From assembly GCA_019306365.1 (NCBI GenBank), contig JAFDLS010000012.1, forward strand, positions 1-33,790: DNA of 33,790 bases, written 5' to 3'. The notes under the pieces were generated by a model, which saw nothing but the letters and a program-made list of their open reading frames with translations, was not told the origin of the DNA and made no database searches. Below are positions 17,186-25,184 of the stretch, piece after piece. Made by a program: the position numbers and the translations under genes. Origin of the DNA: Deltaproteobacteria bacterium (GTDB lineage Bacteria > Desulfobacterota > Desulfarculia > Adiutricales > JAFDHD01). Each line of letters begins with the position of its first letter. The stretch's first letter is position 1.

Positions 17186-17199
17186 TGAACAGATGTTCA
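17186..17199. promoter_or_regulatory. Operator-like palindrome 2 (TGAAC-N4-GTTCA)
   Basis: TGAACAGATGTTCA begins just after the -10 box and would cover the transcription start. A dimeric regulator bound here and at 17133-17146 would bracket RNA polymerase, as in repression by TetR-type proteins. The cognate regulator is not identified; the DUF134 protein itself has a helix-turn-helix and could autoregulate. Confidence 0.65.
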
Positions 17200-17213
17200 T
17201 AAAAGGAGGCGGT

Positions 17214-17588
17214 ATGCCGCGGCCGAGAAAATGGAGAAGAGTGCAAGCCCAGCCCAAAGTGACTTATTTTAAGCCTGGTGGCGTACCGGCAAGAAATTTG
17301 GGCGAGGTGGTCTTGCCGGTCGAGGGCCTCGAGGCCCTGCGCCTGGCGGACCTGGATAAGGTGGACCATGAAGACGCGGCCGTTGAAATGGGAATTTCCC
17401 GACCGACTTTTAGCCGCGTTTTATCGGCGGCCAGGAGCGCGGTGGCGGAAGCTCTGGTTCAAGGCCTGGCCATCCGAATAGAAGGAGGCGATTTTTTCAT
17501 CCAGGGACCGCCAATGCGCGGTTTTGGCCGCTTTGGCCGGCAACGTCGGGGCCGGGGAGGCGGTCGTGGTGGTTCACATGAGCGTTGA
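17214..17588 (+). CDS. DUF134 family helix-turn-helix protein
   Basis: AAAAGGAGG before the ATG at 17214 fixes the start MPRPRKWRRVQAQPKVTYF; an in-frame ATG at 17193 lies inside the operator and is not used. The 124-residue protein has the DUF134 layout: a basic N-terminus, VVLPVEGLEALRLADLDKV, and a sigma-like helix-turn-helix HEDAAVEMGISRPTFSRVLS. The C-terminal tail is rich in Gly and Arg (GRFGRQRRGRGGGRGG). DUF134 proteins are predicted DNA-binding regulators often found beside Gly-rich small proteins and iron-sulfur or NifX-like genes in anaerobes. The next gene is such a Gly-rich protein. Confidence 0.88.
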   Translation: MPRPRKWRRVQAQPKVTYFKPGGVPARNLGEVVLPVEGLEALRLADLDKVDHEDAAVEMGISRPTFSRVLSAARSAVAEALVQGLAIRIEGGDFFIQGPPMRGFGRFGRQRRGRGGGRGGSHER

Positions 17589-17726
17589 GCATAGAGGCCG
17601 TTTTTTCCGGCTCCCATGTTCAAGCTCCTGTTTGTGCGGCGGCTTATGTCTGTTTCTTTTATGAGCGATTTTTAGAAATCACAAGGCTGATTCAAAAAAG
17701 AGCCTTTTATGAAAGGAGGGTTGTAT

Positions 17727-18062
17727 ATGCCAGGATATGATAGAACCGGTCCCCAGGGTCAAGGCCCGATGACAGGAGGAGGCTTCGGCCTCTGCGGCGG
17801 AGGCAGATCAACCGGCAGGCGATTCACCGGCCTGGGCATTGGCCGCGGCAGTCGGCCTGGAGGTGGCGGTGGAGGCCGCGCCTTTGGCGGCGGCAGGCGG
17901 CAGCAAGGCGTTTTCCGACATGGCTATGCCGGGAATTATCCCGTTTTTGATACGGTTAAGCCCGCTGGTTCTGAAAGTGAGTTCCTTAAAACTCAGGCCG
18001 ATGATCTCAGGGCGCGGCTGAGCGAAATAGAAGCCCGTTTGGCTGACATGGAAAAAAAATAA
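17727..18062 (+). CDS. DUF5320-like Gly-rich small protein
   Basis: The ATG at 17727 follows AAAGGAGGG, giving MPGYDRTGPQGQGPMTGGGF, the hallmark start of DUF5320-type proteins. The 111-residue chain has a Gly/Arg-rich first half (GGGGGGRAFGGGRR) and ends in a predicted coiled coil (DDLRARLSEIEARLADMEKK). The function is unknown; relatives co-occur with DUF134 regulators and with ATPases and NifX-type proteins of metal-cluster handling. It is 138 bp downstream of the DUF134 gene and ends in a strong bidirectional terminator, so the pair forms one unit. Confidence 0.82.
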   Translation: MPGYDRTGPQGQGPMTGGGFGLCGGGRSTGRRFTGLGIGRGSRPGGGGGGRAFGGGRRQQGVFRHGYAGNYPVFDTVKPAGSESEFLKTQADDLRARLSEIEARLADMEKK

Positions 18063-18075
18063 ACTGCCTAAAATA

Positions 18076-18109
18076 AATACCGGCCGGGAACCCCGGCCGG
18101 TATTTTTTT
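18076..18109. terminator. Bidirectional intrinsic terminator
   Basis: AATACCGGCCGGG-AAC-CCCGGCCGGTATT is a perfect 13-bp stem followed by T6. The flank on the other strand is also T-rich. It serves the convergent DUF5320 (+) and nitroreductase (-) genes. Confidence 0.92.
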
Positions 18110-18131
18110 GTATACGTAATTTATGTAAGGC

Positions 18132-19001
18132 TCATTCCCATCTTACCTTCATGGGTTTTCTATCAACCGCCCGCAGATACTTAAGCCTTGGGTAACCCAG
18201 TATGAGAACACTGTAAACACTGTGACCGGAAGGCAGCGCTAACTCTTCAATGAGCGGTTGGTAGCTGTTGGCCGCGGCCTCGAAAAGACCGATATAACAG
18301 GTCTCTAACCCCATGGTTCTGGCCGCTAACACCACGGTTTGGGCCGCGATCACACAATTGTCTTTTGGAGTGCTGGTCAGTTTCGGCGAGTGAAAGATCA
18401 TGACGGCAGGGGCTTTGTGAAAGATAGGGTCCATGCCCGCGTCTCGCGCGATAACTAAGTTCCGTCTGGATACCACGGTTTCCAGAGCGTATTCAAGATC
18501 TTCGGGGATTTTCTTGCCGTTAGCAACGAGTTTGGCCGCTCTTTGCTCCACATCATCAATCATCTCCTTGAAAAAATCGACGTTCATATCCGACAATTTT
18601 TTGATCCTCTCCGGATCCCGAACGAACAGAATTTCAAAGGTCTGGACGTTGCTGCCGGTGGGTACGTACCGGCAAAGATCAACCAAGGTTTCCAGATCAT
18701 TTAAAGGTATTTCTTTCTTTTTAAAGTTTCTATGACTTCTTCTCTCTCTAACGAATTGAATGAACTGGCTGGTATCAAATTGAACTGTCTCTGGATATTC
18801 AACAAAACCATCCATGTTCATTTTATGTTGCGTAATAGCCATGGTCGGACAGAGAGCAACGCAGTGGCCGCAGAGATTGCAGTTGGTTTCATTGGCTTCG
18901 ACGCTTATTTCACCTTCTTTAACGCTGAAACATCGAACACATCTGCCAACGCATAACCCGCAACTGTCGCATTTCTCTTTATCTATGGACACCCAACTCA
19001 T
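18132..19001 (-). CDS. Ferredoxin-nitroreductase fusion protein
   Basis: The 289-residue protein begins with a two-cluster ferredoxin domain: Cys11/14/17/21 (CDSCGLCVGRC) and Cys41/44/47/51 (CNLCGHCVALCP). A nitroreductase-family FMN domain follows from about residue 80 (FVRERRSHRNFKKKEIPL, CRYVPTGSNVQTFEILFV, APAVMIFHSPK, ILGYPRLKYLRAVDRKP). GGAGGAAAATT precedes the ATG. Such enzymes use ferredoxin-derived electrons to reduce unknown, often electrophilic or nitro-type, compounds in anaerobes. It is a single-gene unit on the minus strand and converges with the DUF5320 gene. Confidence 0.93.
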   Translation of the reverse strand: MSWVSIDKEKCDSCGLCVGRCVRCFSVKEGEISVEANETNCNLCGHCVALCPTMAITQHKMNMDGFVEYPETVQFDTSQFIQFVRERRSHRNFKKKEIPLNDLETLVDLCRYVPTGSNVQTFEILFVRDPERIKKLSDMNVDFFKEMIDDVEQRAAKLVANGKKIPEDLEYALETVVSRRNLVIARDAGMDPIFHKAPAVMIFHSPKLTSTPKDNCVIAAQTVVLAARTMGLETCYIGLFEAAANSYQPLIEELALPSGHSVYSVLILGYPRLKYLRAVDRKPMKVRWE

Positions 19002-19470
19002 AATTTTCCTCCATATTATTAACTATATTTCCACCTACAAGCTTATTCCTGATAAGCTATATCGGTTATAAAAAGAAGAATATTAGGGGACTGATTAAGT
19101 AGTCCTGGCGCTATTTGACTTCTTTACGCCTGTAAAGTTAATCTTGGCCAACTGTTTATGTCAAGAGGTAATTAATTTTTCGAACCGGTCGGGTATATTT
19201 TTGTTTAGTTAAATCAAAAAAAGTTAACCTGTCCATCCTCAAATTATCAGATTTCCGTTTTAATTCCTGGTAGAAAACAGCCGAGCCGCTTATGAATTTA
19301 GTTAAAATAATAAAGCGGTGAAAGCGGCGGGTGCAAACCAGCTCTTGCTTATTTAACCTGATTGATCAGAAGCAGGGATAATCATGCGAATGCATTTGTA
19401 AAAGAACTGCGTCAAATAATTTGGATAATACGTAAACAGGTATTGACACTGCGCTGGACTTTTACCGGGC

Positions 19471-19664
19471 TAGAGCGTTTGTCATAAATATGTTCCGTTT
19501 GACCTTGGGGCAGGAGAAGAATTCGTTACGGCCATGATCGTAAACCGCCTTACGACAAACGCTAAAACATCATGTAATTGCCATTTGTTATATCATGGAA
19601 GCCGCTGTTAGAGTCTTGATTTACCTTAGTGATCAAACGGAAGGAAATTTTGGCAATTACTATA
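19471..19664. mobile_element. Repeat 2 (MITE-like) copy B
   Basis: TAGAGCGTTTGTCATAAATA, then GTTCCGTTTGACCTTG, TACGACAAACGC, AAAACATCATGTAATTG, AGCCGCTGTTAGAG and GGCAATTACTATA match in order the reverse complement of 2060-2267 in copy A. The first ~88 bp are bounded by GCGTTTGTC (19475-19483) and GACAAACGC (19554-19562). No coding frame is present. Divergent spacers with conserved blocks suggest an old, non-autonomous element or a folded RNA. Confidence 0.75.
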
Positions 19665-19713
19665 ACTGCAGCGTTGCGATAAAAGTAAAAGTTCGAATAG
19701 GGAAGAAATTTTC

Positions 19714-19742
19714 TTGACATGTTTCCCGATGCTTATTAGTAT
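19714..19742 (+). promoter_or_regulatory. Possible sigma-70-type promoter upstream of the peptide-transport genes
   Basis: TTGACA at 19714-19719 is followed after 17 bp by TAGTAT (19737-19742), a weak -10. If used, it gives a leader of nearly 500 nt before the first binding-protein gene. Confidence 0.35.
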
Positions 19743-20066
19743 ACGTTCACTCAATATTATTAATTTAAGCTCCTTTTTCCTATGTGTGGGATCGCACAGG
19801 GGTGGGTTATTTAACCTGGGGCTGAGCTTGTTGTTCCTTTTATTTTTTATATAATTATAACAAAGATCATAAAAAAGGAAGTTTGAAGCTTCCACGCTTG
19901 ATGTGTTTTTACTATGAAACAGTTGGGTGTGACCAATCACATGGAATATCCCCGGCTGTGAGGGGAAATGTATCGGTTTCTGCAAATATTGCCGGTTTTG
20001 CGATATTTAGTTCAATTAAATCAGAGGGACCGAGCAAAGGTTCACCAAATTTAATCAAAACTAATC

Positions 20067-20111
20067 GATCAATTGTTGATCTAGAAATATTTCAAACGAT
20101 TTGGAATCGTT
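20067..20111. promoter_or_regulatory. Two adjacent inverted repeats in the leader of the peptide-transport operon
   Basis: GATCAA-TTG-TTGATC (20067-20081) and AACGATT-TGG-AATCGTT (20095-20111) are perfect inverted repeats with 3-nt centres. Their centres are 29 bp apart and lie about 110-145 bp before the first binding-protein gene. They may be operators or RNA hairpins; no regulator gene is adjacent. Confidence 0.5.
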
Positions 20112-20218
20112 GGTAAAACATCTATGAAAAATCATGGCTATTCAGTCGGAGAGACAAGATAGTGGGTCTGGATAATGTTCACCTTTCTTTGTAAGGCTAC
20201 CGCTAAGGAGTTGAAAAT

Positions 20219-21862
20219 ATGATAAAATCACATAAGGAATGGCGATCTTTTCGGGTTCGACTCTCAATTTTTTTGTTAGCGCTCAGTTTTTGTTTGTCCG
20301 CTGTGGCGTCTGTGTTTGCGGGCGAAATGCTTACGGGTGAAGATGTATTTAAGTATAGCAACGCCGGTGCTGCGCATGGCGGATATTACCGCAGTAACAT
20401 GACTGCCCCTAGGTCTTTGGATCCCCACATGGAGACCTATGCGAATACAACCGCGGTGACGCACAATACCAACAACGGTCTACTGCGTATCAACCCCAGG
20501 ATGGATGGAGTTGAGTTAGACCTGGCCGAAAGCTGGAAGCAAATAGACGCCTTAACGTATGAATTCAAGATTCGTAAAGGTGTGCGTTGGCAGGATGTCC
20601 CGCCGGTTAACGGTCGCGAACTGACTTCAGCCGACATAAAATACAGCATTGAACGTGTGGCCGGAATGCACGGTCAAAAGTCACATTTCAAGCATCGCTA
20701 TTATTTTGAGAATACGCTCGCTTCTATTGAAACCCCTGATAAGTACACCATCATTTTTAAAACCAAAAAACCGTTTGCTCCCTTTATCAGTTATATCGCT
20801 TCTCCCTGGACCGCCATCGTGGCCAAGGAAGTGGTCGATGAATTTAAGGACCTGAAGCGAAAGGCCATAGGAACCGGACCCTTTATCCTGAAAGAATTTG
20901 TGCGCGGGTCTCATATTATAATGGTTAAAAACCCGAATTACTTTAAGAAAAATCGGCCTTACCTCGACAAGATACAATTGAAGATAATGAGGGATCCGGC
21001 GGCTGTGGTGTCCGCCTTTATAGCTGGAAAACTGGATAGCACGGGAGCTTATTTTTTCCAGATTCCAACCATCAAGAAACAGTCGCCTGAAGCGAGAATC
21101 GTAAGGCGCGAAGGGACTCATATGTGGACCCTGAGGTGCCCGCCCTGGATTGAGGGGACTAAACCGCTCAAGCCGCCTTTTGACAAAAAGAAAGTCAGAC
21201 AGGCCATCGCTATGGCCATTGATAAGCGGAAGCTGCTCAAACTGGCCTGGGGCGGGTTTGGCACGCCGCAAATCGGTCCTGTGACCAATGCCTTGAAAAA
21301 ATACGCCTTACCCGAATCTGCTCAGGTTGAATACAACCCGGAAAAAGCCAGGAAGTATCTGGCTGAGTCCGGATATCCCAACGGTTTCACGGCCGAGCTT
21401 ATTACGTGGAACCTTCCCTATATGACTAAACCAGCGCAGGTGCTAAAAGAAATGCTGGGTGACGTGGGTATCAAGATCAACCTGAAAACGTTAGAGATGG
21501 CTCAGTACTTCAATCGCGCTTACCGGTTTGATTATGAGATGGCCCTGCACGTGATGACCGCTCCGACCGACCCGGAAGAGATGCTCACACCTTATTTCGG
21601 CAAGGTGGACACATCCACTTTTTATAAATGGAGCGACCATGACATCTGGGCCATGATTGAAAAGCAGTCAAGCATCATGGACCCGGAGGAACGTGTGGCC
21701 TACATCAATAAGATTCAGCGAAAGATTGTTGATGAGTCACCCAATGTCTTTTTGTACACCCAGTACCGGTATTCTGTCAGCAGGCCATATGTTCATCACA
21801 AATATTACCTGCTTGACTTTCAGCCGTTTTACGCTGAGTTCACCTGGATGGAGAAGCATTAA
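20219..21862 (+). CDS. Peptide/oligopeptide-type ABC transporter substrate-binding protein 1
   Basis: The 547-residue SBP_bac_5-family protein has an N-terminal signal sequence (LSIFLLALSFCLSAVASVFA). AAGGAG precedes the ATG. Landmarks are RSLDPHMETYANTTAVTHN, LAESWKQIDALTYEFKIRKG, GRELTSADIKYSIERV, IGTGPFILKEFVRGSHI and VRQAIAMAIDKRKLL. The family binds di/oligopeptides, nickel complexes and other solutes in the periplasm. No lipobox cysteine was seen, so it is probably soluble. It is a close paralogue of the next gene, with the same length and nearly collinear motifs, and both feed the permeases downstream. The ligand is unknown. Confidence 0.92.
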   Translation: MIKSHKEWRSFRVRLSIFLLALSFCLSAVASVFAGEMLTGEDVFKYSNAGAAHGGYYRSNMTAPRSLDPHMETYANTTAVTHNTNNGLLRINPRMDGVELDLAESWKQIDALTYEFKIRKGVRWQDVPPVNGRELTSADIKYSIERVAGMHGQKSHFKHRYYFENTLASIETPDKYTIIFKTKKPFAPFISYIASPWTAIVAKEVVDEFKDLKRKAIGTGPFILKEFVRGSHIIMVKNPNYFKKNRPYLDKIQLKIMRDPAAVVSAFIAGKLDSTGAYFFQIPTIKKQSPEARIVRREGTHMWTLRCPPWIEGTKPLKPPFDKKKVRQAIAMAIDKRKLLKLAWGGFGTPQIGPVTNALKKYALPESAQVEYNPEKARKYLAESGYPNGFTAELITWNLPYMTKPAQVLKEMLGDVGIKINLKTLEMAQYFNRAYRFDYEMALHVMTAPTDPEEMLTPYFGKVDTSTFYKWSDHDIWAMIEKQSSIMDPEERVAYINKIQRKIVDESPNVFLYTQYRYSVSRPYVHHKYYLLDFQPFYAEFTWMEKH

Positions 21863-21916
21863 AAGCCGGGTTTAACCCGTGACGCGATAATAAAGACCTG
21901 AATTAAAGCTGTGTGG

Positions 21917-21970
21917 TTGTCTCATGCGAAGAATCCTGGATGGCCAGTTAGGCCGGCCAGGGTTTTAAAA
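21917..21970 (+). promoter_or_regulatory. Hairpin after binding-protein gene 1
   Basis: TTGTCTCATGCGAA is followed by a hairpin: AATCCTGG/CCAGGGTT outer stem with one wobble, GGCC/GGCC inner stem. A TTTT run follows. It is probably a partial terminator or mRNA 3' stabiliser. The same TTGTCTCATGCGAA lead-in and a hairpin follow binding-protein gene 2. Confidence 0.6.
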
Positions 21971-22016
21971 ATATTTTAATGATCACCTTAAACTCTTTTT
22001 TTTAGGAGGAGGTAGT

Positions 22017-23660
22017 ATGAGACATTTATTTACAACCAGGCAATGTTTAAAACTGCTACTGGTAACCTTTTTTCTGGTGATCGGTATAGGTCTGATTTTT
22101 GCGTCCACCGGGTTCGCGCGTGAACTCCTGAAGGGTGAAGACGTTTACAAATTCAGCGACAAAAACGCCGTCTCCGGCGGAACCTATCGCAATGCTTGGG
22201 CCACCATCAGATCTCTGGATCCGCATATCGAGACGGCGGCCGCCACAACCTCTTTCGCGAACATGGTTTATAATGGTCTTCTTCGCCTCGCTCCTCATAT
22301 GGACAACATTGAACTGGACCTGGCCAAGAGCTGGCGACAGATAGATGACCGGACGTATGAGTTCAAGCTGCACAAAGGGATCCGTTTTCATAATATCCCA
22401 CCGGTAAATGGCCGCGAACTGACCTCAACAGACGTTAAATACAGCATTATGCGCATAGTAGGGAAGTACGGTAAGAAGGCTCTGTTTGCCCACCGCTACT
22501 ACTTCGAAGACAAACTTGAGTCCATAGAAACACCTGACAGATATACCATCGTCTTCAAGACCAAGGAGCCCTACGCCCCATTTGTCAACTATCTCGCCTC
22601 CGCGTGGACCAAGGTTGTGCCTCGGGAAGCCGTGGAGAAATGGGGTACCTTAAAAACAAAGGCCATTGGGAGCGGACCATTCATGTTGAAGGAATATGTC
22701 AAGGGTTCCCACATGACCTTTGTGAAGCATCCGAAATATTATAAGAAAGGTCTGCCGTACCTTGATGGTATCAATGTCAAGTTCATGCCTCGGCCCGCCA
22801 GTTACCTGGCCGCATTCCTGGCAGGCAAACTTGATGGTCAGGGTTTTTATCATTTCCAGGTCCCGACCATACAAAAGGAAGCTCCCGACGCCATCCTTTA
22901 CGAGTGGCCCGGATGCTACACGCGAATAGTGCGGACGCCTCCCTGGGCTGAGGGGACGGTGCCTCTCAAGCCTCCTTTCAACGACAGGAGGGTTAGACAG
23001 GCGATTGCCCACGCTATCGACAAAGTGAAGCTTCTCAAACTGGCGTGGGACGGCAAAGGGCAGGTTCAGATCGGGCACGTGCCTATACCTTATAAACCCT
23101 GGGGCCTGCCGGCAAAGGACCAGTGGGAGTATAATCCTGAAAAGTCCAAAAAGCTTCTGGCTGAGGCCGGATATCCCAATGGGTTCTCCTGTGAGCTCAT
23201 GACCTGGAACCTCCCGTACATGACCGGGCCTTCTCAGGTGATCCAGCAGATGCTCAAGCAAGTGGGCATCAACGTCAAGATAAACGCCCTGGAATTCGGC
23301 CAGTACTTCAACAAGACCTATAGATACAAGTATGAGATGGCCTTCCATATCACAACCGCCGGATATGATCCGGAAGAATGGCTTGTCCCATACTTCGGAA
23401 GACTGGACAAGTCGACTTATTACAAGTGGAGCAATCCGGAACTTTGGGATATGATCGATAAACAATCCAGAATAATGGACAAGAAAAAACGCGTCGCCTA
23501 TATCCATGAAATTCAGCGTAAGGTAATGGAAGAGGCCATGAGTCAGATGATGTTTACGACAAACCGCTACTGGGCTGTGAGGCCTTACGTACATCTTAAA
23601 AACTACTTCCACCCGTCTTCAGCATTTACAGCTGAAAGATGGTGGATGGAGAAACATTAA
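22017..23660 (+). CDS. Peptide/oligopeptide-type ABC transporter substrate-binding protein 2 (paralogue)
   Basis: This 547-residue SBP_bac_5 protein is collinear with the preceding gene: IRSLDPHIETAAATTSFAN, LAKSWRQIDDRTYEFKLHKG, GRELTSTDVKYSIMRIVG, IGSGPFMLKEYVKGSHM, VRQAIAHAIDKVKLLKLAWD and KVMEEAMSQMMF. It has a signal sequence (LLLVTFFLVIGIGLIFA) and a strong AGGAGGAGG ribosome-binding site. The two proteins probably arose by tandem duplication and may bind different ligands for one permease. The ligand-pocket residues cannot be compared reliably by eye. Confidence 0.92.
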   Translation: MRHLFTTRQCLKLLLVTFFLVIGIGLIFASTGFARELLKGEDVYKFSDKNAVSGGTYRNAWATIRSLDPHIETAAATTSFANMVYNGLLRLAPHMDNIELDLAKSWRQIDDRTYEFKLHKGIRFHNIPPVNGRELTSTDVKYSIMRIVGKYGKKALFAHRYYFEDKLESIETPDRYTIVFKTKEPYAPFVNYLASAWTKVVPREAVEKWGTLKTKAIGSGPFMLKEYVKGSHMTFVKHPKYYKKGLPYLDGINVKFMPRPASYLAAFLAGKLDGQGFYHFQVPTIQKEAPDAILYEWPGCYTRIVRTPPWAEGTVPLKPPFNDRRVRQAIAHAIDKVKLLKLAWDGKGQVQIGHVPIPYKPWGLPAKDQWEYNPEKSKKLLAEAGYPNGFSCELMTWNLPYMTGPSQVIQQMLKQVGINVKINALEFGQYFNKTYRYKYEMAFHITTAGYDPEEWLVPYFGRLDKSTYYKWSNPELWDMIDKQSRIMDKKKRVAYIHEIQRKVMEEAMSQMMFTTNRYWAVRPYVHLKNYFHPSSAFTAERWWMEKH

Positions 23661-23716
23661 AAGGAGGACTTACAACCGCCGGTTGGATGAAAATTTCAGA
23701 GGAATAAATTTTTGAT

Positions 23717-23765
23717 TGTCTCATGCGAATGAATCTTGGGCGGTCAAATCGGCCGTCCAAGATTC
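23717..23765 (+). promoter_or_regulatory. Hairpin after binding-protein gene 2
   Basis: TTGTCTCATGCGAAT leads into GAATCTTGG/CCAAGATTC (23731-23739, 23757-23765), extended inward by GCGGTC/GGCCGT with wobbles to about 15 bp. The following bases are AT-rich rather than a pure T-run. It is probably a stabiliser or attenuator between binding proteins and permeases. Confidence 0.6.
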
Positions 23766-23887
23766 TAACAATACCAGTATCCTTATATTTTTAATTAAGG
23801 AACCGGTGGGAGGCAATCAACAAGGACGCCCCGAATCTATTCTGTTACACGCAGTATTGATTCTGGAACCAAAGACCATATGTATCC

Positions 23888-24063
23888 TGAGACCTCTGCA
23901 AAACCAGTAATTTTGTTGAAATCGCGGAAGGCGAAAAATTAACCCGCAGGAATATTACCAAGTATTTCGAGGACTTAATTTTGAGCCTGACATATGCCGC
24001 TGCAACGTCAGCGAAGCGGTGCTCATGAGGTCAGCTAAAGGACGAAGTTTTGCAGAGGTCTCA
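23888..24063 (+). repeat. Repeat 1 (MITE-like) copy d, with an internal ~33-bp extension
   Basis: The copy has intact 17-bp ends TGAGACCTCTGCAAAAC and GTTTTGCAGAGGTCTCA. It has the same core as copy c plus an extra segment of about 33 bp (around 23993-24026: ATATGCCGCTGCAACGTCAG and beyond) before the right end. It lies between the binding-protein and permease genes of the peptide-type transporter. Confidence 0.9.
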
Positions 24064-24142
24064 AACTGCAAATTCCGTTTCATTGAATATCAAGTGAGGA
24101 AGAAGAAGGAGACCTGTTTCTCAGAACATTAGCAACATAAAA

Positions 24143-24175
24143 TCAGCCGCCGGTCTTTTTACGGCCGGCGGCTGA
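24143..24175. other. G/C-rich hairpin just upstream of the first permease gene
   Basis: TCAGCCGCCGG and CCGGCGGCTGA form a perfect 11-bp stem around an 11-nt loop. It is followed on the plus strand by an A-run, not a T-run, so it would not end plus-strand transcription in the usual way. It may protect the 5' end of a processed permease mRNA. Confidence 0.55.
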
Positions 24176-24201
24176 AAAAAAGAAAGACTAAGAGTGTTTC
24201 A

Positions 24202-25146
24202 ATGAGAAGATATATTTTTAGACGCGCTTTACTGATTATACCTACGATTGTAATTGTTTCTTTCCTGGTTTTTTGCATAGTCCGTCTGATCCCTGGAGAC
24301 GCGGTGGAATTGATGGTCGCTGAACAGGGGTTTGCTGACGACTCAGAAGAACTCAGAGAAATTTTAGGTTTGGACAAGCCTATTTTGACGCAGTACTTCA
24401 AATACGTTGGCGGCGTTTTCAAGGGAGATTTAGGAATATCGCTTTGGAGCGGAGAGCCGGTGCTTTCAGAAATTACCCGGCGGCTACCGCTCAGCGTCGA
24501 ACTGGCCACGCTGGCGCTGATCTGGACGTTTTTACTCGGCGTCCCTATTGGAGTTCTTTCCGCGTTAAAACAGGATAGTTGGCTGGACTATATCATGCGC
24601 AGCTGGGCTATAGGGGGCCTGTCCATACCTGGTTTCTGGATCGCGACTTTGATTCTGGTTTTCGGCGCCATCTGGTTCAAATGGGTTCCACCCATGGACT
24701 ATATCCCCTTCAGGGAAGATCCGCTTCAGAACCTTTCACAGCTTATAGCGCCCTCCCTCGTTATGTCCATGGCGATGTCAGCCAGCATAATGAGGATGAC
24801 CAGGACCATGATGCTGGAGGTGATGCAGGAGGATTATATTCGAACGGCCAAGGCCAAAGGACTCACGGGATGGGTGGTCGTAGTTCGTCATTCCCTGAAG
24901 AACGCCATGATACCGGTCTTGAGTATCATGGGACTTCAGCTGGCCTTTTTAATCGGGGGCACGGTCATCATGGAGAGTATTTTCGTTCTGCCCGGAGTGG
25001 GCAAGTATCTGCTTGACGCCATCACCTGGCGTGATTATCCGGTTATACAGGGAATAAATCTCTTCATTTGCACCTTGATTATTACCATCAATCTTACTGT
25101 GGATATATTGTACGGATTTCTGGATCCCAGAATTCGTTACCAATAA
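24202..25146 (+). CDS. Peptide-type ABC transporter permease, DppB/OppB-like
   Basis: The 314-residue membrane protein starts MRRYIFRRALLIIPTIVIVS, the classical DppB beginning. It contains LGLDKPILTQYFKYVGGVFKGDLG, several transmembrane helices, and the EAA-type cytoplasmic loop that contacts the ATPase (EVMQEDYIRTAKAKGLTGW). It ends in PGVGKYLLDAITWRDYPVIQG and a DPRIRY tail. The ribosome-binding site is weak. It pairs with the DppC-like gene 38 bp downstream. The ATPase genes usual for this family (DppD/DppF) are absent here and must be encoded elsewhere. Confidence 0.93.
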   Translation: MRRYIFRRALLIIPTIVIVSFLVFCIVRLIPGDAVELMVAEQGFADDSEELREILGLDKPILTQYFKYVGGVFKGDLGISLWSGEPVLSEITRRLPLSVELATLALIWTFLLGVPIGVLSALKQDSWLDYIMRSWAIGGLSIPGFWIATLILVFGAIWFKWVPPMDYIPFREDPLQNLSQLIAPSLVMSMAMSASIMRMTRTMMLEVMQEDYIRTAKAKGLTGWVVVVRHSLKNAMIPVLSIMGLQLAFLIGGTVIMESIFVLPGVGKYLLDAITWRDYPVIQGINLFICTLIITINLTVDILYGFLDPRIRYQ

Positions 25147-25184
25147 ATATAAGCGAAATTTAAAGTATCGTACAGAGGAATCGT

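Larger units (their letters stand above)
19002..20218. other. 1.2-kb intergenic region upstream of the peptide-transport genes
   Basis: It contains repeat-2 copy B (19471-19664), a possible promoter (19714-19742) and two perfect inverted repeats close to the first binding-protein gene (20067-20081, 20095-20111). A 77-codon open frame at 19883-20116 has no family resemblance and is not accepted as a gene. The nitroreductase gene diverges from the other edge, so its promoter should lie near 19010-19100. Confidence 0.6.
23661..24201. other. 540-bp gap between binding-protein gene 2 and the permease genes
   Basis: This stretch holds the hairpin at 23731-23765, repeat-1 copy d at 23888-24063 and a strong stem at 24143-24175. 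No gene is supported. It separates genes normally in one operon, so the permeases may depend on read-through or on a promoter inside this gap. Confidence 0.6.

Noticed and set aside
19883-20116. 77-codon open frame in the leader of the peptide-transport operon
   Set aside because: No recognisable domain, and it runs through two perfect inverted repeats; more likely leader DNA.
24143-24175. Intrinsic terminator on the plus strand before the permease genes
   Set aside because: The stem is strong but followed by A residues, not T residues, on that strand.
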